Positions 1 to 14,292 of a DNA stretch of 64,000 nucleotides are shown here, piece after piece (the first letter of the stretch is position 1; the number at the start of each line of letters is the position of its first letter). The position numbers and the translations under genes are program-made. The notes under the pieces were generated by a model, which did no database searches, was not told where the DNA came from, and was given only the letters and a program-made list of their open reading frames with translations. The DNA is from Batillaria attramentaria (lineage: Eukaryota; Mollusca; Gastropoda; Batillariidae): contig JACVVK020000016.1 in NCBI GenBank assembly GCA_018292915.2, positions 503,501 through 567,500 of the forward strand, read 5' to 3'.

Positions 1-1058
1 CTGCTACAGGACATGTTTCATAAAGTGATGATGTTCGTACATTGCGGGTGATGATGACCATAACTTCAGTCTAATTGGTTTTGGCATACAGTTTGTGCAA
101 CAGTTAATGCATATCTGCAGTAACTCACCTAACAACGATAACAAGAGAAGAAACACTGTCATCAAAAAAGCCTTGCTGCCAAATGATGGAAACATCCAGT
201 GACATAGTTTCAGGAATCGTTTCAAGAATGTCAGATTAAACTGAAACCTGAAGAAAAAAAAAAAGTGAAAAGCTACTGCCATGAAAACAATCATACAAGG
301 TTTAGGAGTGGAATGTAACCAGAGAAGCTCACATTACCTCCCCTGCACAAAGTTTGCGGGGATCGTTTCAGCACCCCAAGGGCTAAAAGTTTGAGACACC
401 TATCTCAACAAACCATAAGTGTTTCTTTTAATATGCCTATACTTCCCATGCGATAAAAAGCATTTTGCTGATGGGTAAAGCATGTTGCCAAAAGCGCATC
501 AAGAGGGGGCACTCGCACAACAATCCACTGTGCATTTAGTCCACAGGGTAAACCCAGAAACCATGGTGAACAGTAATAAAACACGCGTGTATAACTCAAT
601 CGAAAACATTCATATGCTTTTAATTTACTACACGCTTTCTTTCTCTCCGATTTCTAACGCACACACACTCCGGACGTATTTGTGTAGCCTTACTCTGTGT
701 GCACCATGGTTGCCCTTGCGTTCTGTCGTCTGCTCGTCGACAGCCGAAATGAGAGAGAGCACATGTGCGATTGGCTTTTGACAAGGACGGTTGCTAAAAA
801 ATATGTACCCGCCATCGCAAAATTAAAACAACATCACAAATTATATATGACAAAAGTTTTGTTTTATAAATATTTTAAATTGGAAGTCACGCTAAAAATG
901 TTTTTAAAATGTTTTGTTGTCTCAATAAATTAACAATAAAATTATTCTCTTCATGATCTCATTTTTGTTTAAACCCTGAGGAACCGAAGTAGTCTCCCTT
1001 ATGTTGTTAGGTTCTACTTTTCATTCGCATTTCAAAGCATCTAGAATCAACCTAGAAT
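1..1058. other. 5' flank of the GPATCH11 homologue, no gene recognised
   Basis: AT-rich sequence with only short overlapping open frames on both strands. None has codon structure, domain content or splice context that I can support. The segment must hold the GPATCH11 promoter and 5' UTR, but I see no TATA box or other core element that I would commit to. Confidence 0.5.
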
Positions 1059-3728
<2,670 letters not shown>

Positions 3729-4375
3729 CGTTGACATTCAGCAACTGATCATTGTTCTTCACACGTGTTTACTGGCAAATTCCATTGAAATAACACTTGA
3801 TCTGCATGGGGTATCTCCCGAGTCCCGAGTGTGTACCAACATGGCAGCATCTCTGTGACCTTGGGCGTAGCTGGTTTCTTAGCGTTTTCACATTCTCACG
3901 CTAAAAATTACTCCAACAAAACTGAGTCTAACAGAAGTAAAGCTACATTGAACTGTGCGCGTCCTCTAGTGAGGAAGGACGGAGTCAGATACATGTATCA
4001 TGGTTGTGTGCACTGATCTGTCTAGTCGCACCACAGTTCTCCAGTGAAGGTGGTGCAGTATTATACTGCATGACTACAGGACAAATGAGCATGTACATTG
4101 TTGTGGATAGAGCAGGTAGGACCCTGCAACAGTGCACAAGTATGACGTCAGCAGAGGCACACAGTGCAAAATACCTGCAAGTGGTGACTGGAGCTTTTTG
4201 AGTACTTTGTAATATGTTTGATGTCATCCTGCATGTTGTGCGTGCAACAAAGCATGCTGTATTTAATTCACAGGATGAAAGGGAGAGCAAGTGTGTATGT
4301 GTGTGTGTGCATGTTTTGTGCGTGAGAGAACTTCTGACAGAAGTTGAGACGATGAACTGACACACGACAATAGTA

Positions 4376-4381
4376 AATAAA
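4376..4381 (+). promoter_or_regulatory. Candidate polyadenylation signal for GPATCH11
   Basis: A canonical AATAAA lies about 650 bp after the stop codon on the coding strand. It is the first canonical hexamer I noticed in the 3' flank. Actual use is not shown by sequence alone. Confidence 0.45.
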
Positions 4382-7300
4382 GGTTGTACACAAAAATTCT
4401 GTCATACAAGTTTATTGCTACAGTGCAATGCTTTATTTCAAATCTGTACATGCTTGGCTCTTTCTGTCTGGCACAAGGATGCAGTTTCCTGCTGCTCATA
4501 TGAAATATGGATCCCCATCTGTCACACACATGTATACACACACACACCTGCACAGACACACAGTTCATGTCCATCTGATCTACGGCAGCTGTCTTGAGCA
4601 GAAGTAATCCATGCAATTCTATCCTGCTGCGGATATTTTCCGATACACATGCAGTCCAGAACCATATGATTTCTTTTCATAATATACATAATGGTCAGCC
4701 ACCCAAACATCTTAACATCACAGCTCAAATTCACACCCGAGCAAAATTTGATCAGTAACAACTGCTATACATCTTGTGGTTTTTGATCTGTTCCCTCTGT
4801 TAAAAGCTGATGCTGGATCGCCTTCTTTATCTGTCTCTGCTTTATCCTCTCCTGTGCGAAGTTGTATCTACAGTAAAACCTGCAAAATCAAAATGCAAAC
4901 AGGAGAATTTGCGTGTGCAAGGTATCCTGGCCAAAGAAAATTTGGGTTAGTAGATTAGTAGGTTTCTCTCTCTCTCTCTAAATGAAAGGAAGAAGAGATA
5001 CATGTCTGATGTCTGAAACGGAAGAAGAGAATGCAGTGATGCTCCATTTGGACATAGCAACCATTTTCACAGCTAAGCAGTCTCAAGTTGCAATATTTGC
5101 TGTTTTACCTAGTTATAATTGCTATTTGTTTTCTACGCTTTTTTGTGATCGGGAGTTCGAGAAATTAACATGAAGGTGCAGCGTCTCCTACATGTCCAGG
5201 GTTTATACTGCCCTGTAGACCAGTTTGCATCCTTTGTCCAACGTTACATTTTTGTTTTTTTCATGTAGTGCAGGCACATTCATCTGCGAATTAGCCCTTT
5301 TGGCATGCGCAGCTTTAAGCCCTAAACACTCACTCACTCACCCAATGAAAAAGAATTTGTGGTCTCCAAAACAAAAGAAATCAGGTACTGAAAGCAGCCT
5401 CTCTCTTGTCTGGGCAGACAGCCAGTCTGCATAGACTAAATAAAATCGGCACACCTGCCTGTTAGTTAGGAGGCTGGCCCTGGCCTGATTTTCATAAATC
5501 CAATGCCCAAGAGCACAGATTTCACAAGCATTTCAAAAGCAGAAAGCCGTAACACAAAGTACTGAAATCGGCTTGAAACACACACACACACACACACACA
5601 CACACTTACCACACTCCCATTGTAATGATCAGGTAGCTCCCAAACCCAACCTGGGTAGACTTTCGAACGTTACCTGGGGGACAAATTCCATAAAACAGTA
5701 AGAAAAACTTACTAGAAAATGAAGCAAGAGTGTGTATGATATTACACATAATGGGGCACGAAAAAACAGGGCTAAAGTCGCCGGGTACTGTTTTCAGCTA
5801 GACCAGGAAAATGGTGACAGGGCACCTGGACTGGCCCTCCAAGCTTCAAATTATAGCTCAACAACAATCACAATTATAAAACTATTCTGTTCCATTTAGG
5901 GTTTTTTGTTGTTGTTGTTTTTGTTCTTTGTGGGTGTTATCTGGAATGACATAGTTTGAACGTTTCCACAAAATTAATAACTGAAAAATGTTATTGTGAC
6001 ACTTTGGACATGCATTGTTTTCGCGTGCTCTGTCACACACACCCACACATGTATATAATTTATATATAGAGACAGCGAGATATGTAACCCATGTGTTATA
6101 ACCTACTTTTAGTTTTAACATACACTAGTTATAGTGTCAATGTGTCATTTCTTCGGACCAGTTTCACATTCAAGTAATTCATGAAATTTCAAATTCTGCA
6201 CACAGTGTCATCAGATGGCAGGGTACTGACATACAACGATACCTTGTTGTTTCTTGTTTGTTTTGCTGCCCTAACTCTTTGCCAGCTCTAGAGGTATTCC
6301 TCCAAAGTCGTGGGTGAAATCCATGCATGGACTGCGCGGAAGCCGGGGCAATTTTTATTATGTCTGACGATGCAGATAAGGATGATGGTATGATGATGCT
6401 ATGGAGGTCCATGTGGTTTCAGACTGCATGACAGAGCCGCATTCTATACTTCCTGTCATAAATATTCTGGTGTGAACCAGGCCCAGGAACTTCATGGCAC
6501 TTGCAGTGCTGGCCTTGTAATCATCCTCATCATGAGATCTATCTTAACACGGGAAGCACCTTTAAACTCGCACTTGTGAAGTGGGCGAGTCTCGGCTGTG
6601 TGGCAACAGCGGCCTCGTTGGGCCTATAACACACCTGCTCTGGGTAGGAGCCAGCCTAAGTCCTGCTTGACTCGGCTGGCATTCAAACCCAGGTATCCCA
6701 GTCCATGGCCTGAAGTACATGTACTTATAACCACTATACTATGGGGGCCGGTTGTGATACTGTTGTTGGCTGGCCTACATAGCACACCCTCTACAACCAA
6801 AACCAATTCAGCAAATTTACTCACTGGTCATGAAGAAATAGCCAACACCCGCACCAAGGCCACCTGTGATGCCTGACAAAAGAGATCTTCGAAAACATGG
6901 CACTTTGCTGAAGTTATCCAAGAGGTGTGTCTTCTGTGGCTGAAACATAAGACAGAGGTACTGATTACATCTCTTGAAGATGATGGGAGGTAAGTGCTAT
7001 GCCTATAGTGGGTTTAGTGACATGCATACAGTAACGAATGGATAATAATGCCATTTCAAGGGAGGACTAAAAGTGTAGGGACCCCACTAGCCATTACCTG
7101 CAGCCATGTCAAAACTGGGAGCCCGAATATGATAGCCCTAAAAATTTTGTCTCAGTGTGTCTGTGCGTGTCTTTAGGGAGCTAAAAACAGGTGAAGGGAA
7201 TATGTTACAGGTTACACAAATGATACCATCTACTTTGCCATGCAGCATGCAGTGAGAGAAACAAACTAGCAGACGATGCAGGAACCACTCACGCTGGAAA

Positions 7301-8210
7301 CTGTGTGATGAATGCAGAGTGTGGTAAACTGGCATTCACTGATGCTGTCTTGCAAAATTCATTCACCATGTGGGCTACAAGAAACTTTGAGACAGACTCG
7401 CCTGATATGAAATCTCATATTTGGTGACTGGTGATCGAATGCTTTTGGTCCTCCCTGTGTTGAGCCGATCGTTCCAGTGCAATGAATATCTGAATGGTGG
7501 CAACTGCATATTTTGTCTCACTGGGGGGGGGGGGGGGGAAGAAGGCTCTAAGTACACTGCTACTATTTGTCCACATGATACAATCTTGTGTGTTTTCAAG
7601 CAGCCGCCTTTTATGTTCTTCATTGCATACAAATGAGACACAGTATGGTCCTATGTCTTGTTACTGCTGGAAACAACAACCACGCATTTTATTGCCAGTA
7701 GGTGTTGATACATGTATGTGTATGTTACATCGCATTACGCCGGTAGTAAGTATATATATATCTGAATCCATGTAGCAAGGGTCAAAAAGTTCATACGCTC
7801 CGAACTTGAAGTACACTTTTATTTTCATTTTGCCAAAACAACATTTTCAAACACATATTATCTTGTGTCTGGCACTCATCAGCACTCACCTGATCAGTCT
7901 CTGACATGACAGTATTCCCAAGTTTCCCCTGTACGTCGTAAATGTCCTGCTAATTTGGGACAATTGTGCCCGGCTTGTGTAAAGGCAAGAGGTCGAAAGT
8001 AGGAATGCAAGGTGTGCACTGATTGGATTGTTTTCTCATCTGCTCTGTCAGAAAGCAGATGATTGGCTTTGAGAGTAGGTCATAGGTTACAACATGGCTG
8101 CGCCCATGGGAATCTCACCTAGATGCTAAGTCGGTGCGACGCTTTCAGATTACATTAATTTTCACGTCCTGAATGAATATTTTGTGAAATGACATTTTAG
8201 AGCCCCCAGA
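4382..8210. other. Intergenic region between GPATCH11 and CCDC97
   Basis: Contains a short CA run at 5580-5606, a diverged minus-strand SINE-A copy (about 6262-6751, listed separately), a G homopolymer near 7525-7539 and otherwise unremarkable sequence with short shadow frames. The last few hundred bases before 8211 must hold the CCDC97 promoter; no core promoter motif was recognised. Confidence 0.5.
6262..6751 (-). mobile_element. SINE-A, tRNA-derived, old diverged copy
   Basis: Minus-strand copy of the family at 9136-9623 and 18785-19283. The recognisable 3' part (TTTGCCAGCTC..) is at the left and the tRNA-like head ends at the right (CCACTATACTATGGGGGCCGG read on +). It is clearly more diverged than the other copies, and the TSD is uncertain. 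Confidence 0.8.
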
Positions 8211-11200
8211 ATGGAGCCTTCAGGAACTGGTAGAAGGACACTTTATTCTACGTTAGAGCCGGATCCTCGCTCTCAGTTCGCAAGTACAGAGCCATTGAGT
8301 GCAGAGGAAAAAAGTCGTGTACGGCGAACGATGCTTGATCAACTGTCAACGTCTGCAGCCCATTTTGCACACAGACAGCGTGACGCACCAGATTTGACTT
8401 CGCAGGAGAAAGTGGACATTGCAGCTGAAATACTTGATAAGAACCCTGCAGTTTTTCTTGCCAGGTATGAATCCTTCAATGCAGCACAGTTTGTTGTGCC
8501 TGGGGTCCTACTAATTACCGAAAACAACCGAAAACGACCGAAAACAACCGAAAATAACTCTTAATACGGGTAGAACGCAGTTAAAACATAGAAATAACAA
8601 CACACAAACATGATTAAAGGTGAAAAAGAGGCAATAAACTAGTCTAAAGGAAAAAAAAGTACTTATTCACTCCAAGAGAACTGGACGAAATGAACCTGTC
8701 TCCCAAGGGAAGTGACTCTGGTCCGGACTGGTTATTTTCAGCAATATCACCTTTCTTTCTTTTAGCTTTTTTAAGGCCACTTTTTTCACCTTCAATCATG
8801 TTTGTGTGTTGTTATTTCCATGTTTTAACCGCGTTCTATCCATATTAAGAGTTGTTTTCGGTCGTTTTGTTGTTTTCGGTAATTAGTAGGACCGTTGTGC
8901 CTGCACTATAAGCGCACTTCTTTTTCTTCAGGCATTCGGATATGCACAGCTTCTGAAAATTTTGCGTTAGTATGTGCTTAGTATTTGAAAATTTTGCATT
9001 AGCTTTTACCCCAGATGATGAATTATCGCTCTAGTTGGATTATCAGTACACAGGTACACCATACAGGAGAGCCAAAATTATTGGATCAGTTGCATGATTA
9101 AATAAATTACTTCAGTTCATGAAACATGAAATTTTTTTTTTTTTTTTTTGCTGCCACAACTCTTTGCCGGCTCCAGTGGTGTTCCTCCCTGGTAATGGGT
9201 GGAATCCACGGAGGGCTCGGAAGTTGGGGCAATTTTTTTATTATGCATGATGATGGAGATGAGGATGATGGTAAGATGATGCTATGGAGGTTCATGTGGT
9301 TTGGGACTGCGGGACAGGGCCGCATTCCACGCTTCCTGTCATAAATATCCCGGTATTAACCAGGCCCGGGAACTGCGGTGCCGGCCGTGTAATCATCCAC
9401 ATAATAAGATGTGTCATACCAAGGGAAGCACCCCCAAAGTCACACCCGTGAAGTGGGTGAAGCTCGGCTGTGTGGTAACAGCCTCCCCATTGGGCCCATA
9501 GCACACCCGCTCTGGGTAGGAGCCGACCTAGGTAGGAAAAATCCTGCTTGCCTCGGCTGGGACTCGAACACGGGTCTCCCAGTCCATAGTTCGAAGTGCT
9601 AACCACTACACTACGGGGGCCGGTGAAACATGAAATTTTATTAATGAAAGGGTATAGCTGGGTATTGGTGCTGATCAGACCAAATTGCGCGGTTGCCGGT
9701 TACGAAGAGTCGGGTGCTCTCCAGCGCCGGAGATGCGAACGGTCCACCTGAGGTGGGCTACGCATGCGATGGCGAGCAACGTGAGCGTTTCGACCGGCGA
9801 AGATGTTCGCAATAAAATTAAATCAAATATCAATGAAAGTTCCTGAACTGAAAAAAAATATCTGAAAGACAGGGGCGTGCGTTTAAGTGGCTACACAAAA
9901 GCGCAGCTTATCACTCTAGCCCTTGAAGCAGATCGGCAGTCGCTTCAACCGAGAGGTAGGCGGCGTAAAGGTCAAGTCGACCTGTGACTTGTGGCTTGCC
10001 ACAAATTTTTATTCAAGCACTTTGGCTGTTTATCAGTGCGAACTGAACTTTTGCTTGGAAATGAAAGTCTTTCTTTCTTGGTTTTTGGTTCCATAACGAT
10101 TGTGTTCAAACAATGTAGGTACCGGGACAGAATTTGTCCGCTTGTTCCCGACGAAATGGCGGCTGCACACGCTAGGCCATCGAGACAGGTCGGCGTTCTG
10201 CCTTCGAATCGCTTTTATCCACAAATTTCTTGAAACTTTTGAAGACTAAAGGGCTCAAACTGAACGATCTCACCATTAGGTAAGACCGTCTCTGGGAATT
10301 TCTCCAGCTTATCTGATTTTCTCGAGCCATTTTGGCAGCCGATCGCAACGCAGTGGTAGTGCGGCATCGTGTGTGACTCGAGTAGCCCACATGCCGAGTC
10401 TATCAAGCCTTGTCTCGGTCCAAAATCGCGCACGTTCACGCATGTTCACGTGCTATAACGAGAATCGGCAACAGCAGTATTGTGTGTTGTATTCAGGGTC
10501 CGCACAGGTCATGGAATCTTTGTGAAGTCATTGAATTTGAAAACTGATAACCAAGGAAAAAAGGCAGAACTGAACAGGCAGCAACTTGAACTGACAGAAA
10601 AACTCAGTGAAATGGCCAGTTCTTGAACTAGTTCAGTCCAGTGTGACTGTGTCAGTTACATACTAACACAGCTATGGTGCCAGTGATTGATGTGTGTCAG
10701 TGATTTTGTTGTTGTTGTTCAGGGCTGAGGCGCCTAAAAATCAAGTCGGGCTCCCTCAGATCACAGTTTCAATTGCCCGGCTGGCACCTTGATATTTCCT
10801 GGCCCGATCGGTAGATTCCACTTACTGACACACCTGCACTGGACTGGTAATACGCGGCAATACACATACATGTACACCGCCGCTGACCCCGCTGACCACC
10901 TCAGCGTCCAGAGCTCTCATTTCACCATCGCGCAGACTGGTCTAAAAATAGCGCAGATACAGCAAAATTTCTCATCAAAGAGTCGGGCTCCTTGAAAAAT
11001 TGTCGGGCTCCCTCAACTTCCCTGGTTGGGAGCCCGACTGGCTCCTTAGTCGGGCTTGCTAAATCTCAGCCCTGTTGTTGTTTTTTGTCAAAGAAGTCAA
11101 TACAGTCTGTTACCTGATACTTAATGGTGTTGGTGTCCACATGTGTATGTGTGTATGTGAAAGAGGGCAAGGAAATTGTCATGGGAAACATGAGAGATGG

Positions 11201-13344
11201 CTTGGAAAAGTCATGAAATTTTGAGATCGCGAACCTGTATGGATGCTGCGTATTGTTATTATTATTGTTACAGTCACTTCTTCAAATTTTTACGTACAGG
11301 TTTGGCCCGTATCTTCAAGCATCTGACCTCCTTTACTTCCAAGACATTGACAAGAACAACTATGAAGTACAGTTCCATCTCAGAGACATTGAGCATCGGT
11401 GCTCACACTCAGCAGTGATTGTGAAAAATCGACGTTTCGCTGCAATGCAGGAACTGGAGGCAGGAGGTGAATATTTCAGCGAGGATGAAATGAAACATCG
11501 TGAGCCGCTGTTGTATGAACAGATGGTGGGACAGTACCTGACAGAGGAGGAACAGCAGCAGAAGGCAGATGATGCGTTAGATCCCAGTGACTGCAGGTTA
11601 TCCACAATCCTCCTGAAGCACATGGAAAACGTCCAGGAGAAGAGCTTGTACAAGCAGCAGAAGGACAAAGAGGTATAAAAAAAAGTTGAAGAAACTTGTA
11701 GTTGTACATGTCCTGTGGTGTATGGGGACAACCCTTTCTTTAAAGTAGCTCAATACAAGGCAATGGACAGCTGGTAAATGTTCATGATGTATGCTTTTGC
11801 AAAGACACCTGTACACATGCACATCATCGCACACGCAGTTCACCTACACTGCTACAGACATGCGCATCAGAAGATTGCAGCATGTGATTGTAAAGTGTTG
11901 TTGAGCAAAGGGTTTTAATTGCAGGACAGGGTTGGAGTATTCATAAGCGTATATATATATATACACAGAAACACTACCACGCATACGAAGCTGTGCTGTG
12001 CTGATGGAGTTTTATATCTTCATCAGAAATAGATAGCTATTTTAAAACCTTTTTTTTTTTCAGGAGTGCCAAGAGGAGGAAAGTGAGGAATCATCAGAAG
12101 AGGATGAGGACAAGGAAGATGCAGATTCAGGTGAGACAACCAAAATTTGCTGGGAACAGACCTGATGCATTTACTAGTGCTGGGTACCGGTACAGAGGAC
12201 CGTACCGTTTTTTAACCGGTATTTTTGCATCGTACCGTTTTTTTGTACCGATGTACCGTGCTGACCAATCCTGACGATAACACATGCACTTTAGCAGTTG
12301 ACAATGACGCATGAGGTTGCGCAGTGTCAGTGAATCAAAAAATGGGAGGATTTGTGGAGTGCAAAACAGGAGAAGAGAGAGAGAGAGAACTACGCAACTG
12401 TTTTTTTTTTTTTATACTTTATTTTCCAAAAAAAAAAAATGAAGCAGTACCTTAACTAAGCTAGTCAATAAAAGCAGACAACACAGCAGGAGACACTGTA
12501 ACACAGCAGAACCTTAACATGTAGACATACTGTTTTCATTGTTCATGATTTTTTTTTTGTAAACTATGTCAGTTATGTCCCTTGCGGTACGTACCGGTAC
12601 AGCTGGCCGTACCGGTACTGCGTACCACGTCACCGTGCACCGGTATTACCGGTATGTACCGCCACCTCTGGCATTTACTGTGAAATACATGTATGTTGTT
12701 CAGTCTGTCTGAACACCACCACAGAGGTTATCTGGCCATGCCTAATGGAAGGGTATGACAAAATCATAAATGATGTTATTGTAAGAAACCAGCCATCACA
12801 CATGAACAGTGATTAGATAAGGTCATCAGCACTTCATAATAATAGTAATAATAATTTAAAGGCGCCTGGTATCAGCTATTGGTGCTTTATATGTGAAGAG
12901 GCTATTGAACAGCCCTTTTTTTTCTCTTCTTTTTTTTTTTAATCGACATTGTATAGACTTGAGGTATTTTCCAGTTTCGGGGTTGTTTTTTTTGTGTGCG
13001 TGGGTTTTTTTTAATTGGGGGGGGGGGGGGGGTCATTCTACTCCAGTTTTACTGTCTTATCAGCCTACAATGATAACGTTTTTAGAACTTTTTCTTTTTT
13101 CTTTTTTTTCTTTTTTAATTGGGGAGGGGGGGTGTCTTTCTGCAGATATTGTACTCAATTGTTTTATTGATGTCATTTTTTTGCCACACAGAAATGGAAG
13201 AAGATGAAGAGATTCCAGAGATTTCCAATGAACGTGCTACAGACATCTGGCGTCAGCAACTGCGCTCAGAATTCAAAAGTCTTATGCAGGAAAAATTCAT
13301 GTCTGGGAAAGATGCTGACTTTGATTACAGGTACCTTGCAGTGT

Positions 13345-13392
<48 letters not shown>

Positions 13393-14210
13393 TGTTTCTA
13401 TTCTAAATCCCATGCAATTTCCCTTCTCAGGATCAGCGCAGTATGATCTCTCATCACGTCTTTTTCCTCCTATCCATCTTACGGGGCTTAAAATCTTCCA
13501 CCTTTTGCTAAAAATCCCCCCTAACCCCCCACCATCCCTCACCCCCATCCCTCACCCCCATCCCTCACCCCATCCCTCCTCTGATGCACTTAAAGTCATG
13601 CCAAAATCACCAAACTGCTCAGATTTTAGTCTTATTTAAAATACAAAAAACTTCTGTGGAGCATGCATCCCAGACATCATTAGCGTAATGCATCTGCGAT
13701 TTGTCACTTTGTCATTAAATGCTACACTAAATGCTTCCTCCTTTTGAATCATGGATCATTGAAAAACCCTGTTCTTGTCCTATTTTATTTTGACCGTAAA
13801 ATAAGAAAAACTTCTGGGGAGCTTGCTTCCCAGACATCCTTAGCATAATGCGTCTGCGATTTGTCACTTTGTCATGAAATGCTTCACACTTTTCCTCCTT
13901 ATGAATCATGGACCATGAAAAAAGCCCTGTTCTTATCCTATTTTATTTTAACCGTTTAAAAAATTCTGTCTGGGGCAGTTCAATTTCTGAATACAAAATC
14001 AAGTTGTATGCTGCACTCACCTGATTGCTATGTGTGAGTGTATGCTCGAGTGTGTGTGTAATGTATCTGTGCGCACGTCTATGCAGATGACTGTGTGTGC
14101 GTGTGTGGTGGTTAGAGTGAGTAAGAGCTGTTGTGACATGATTGGTGTTATTTGGGATTATTTTTGGCTCCCTTGTGTAACAATGGGAGTCTATGTATTA
14201 ACCCTCCGTC

Positions 14211-14292
<82 letters not shown>

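Noticed and set aside
4..294. 96-codon hydrophobic frame on the minus strand at the left edge
   Set aside because: Driven by a poly-A/poly-T stretch; no splice sites or family resemblance. It could be part of a gene outside the window, but nothing supports it.
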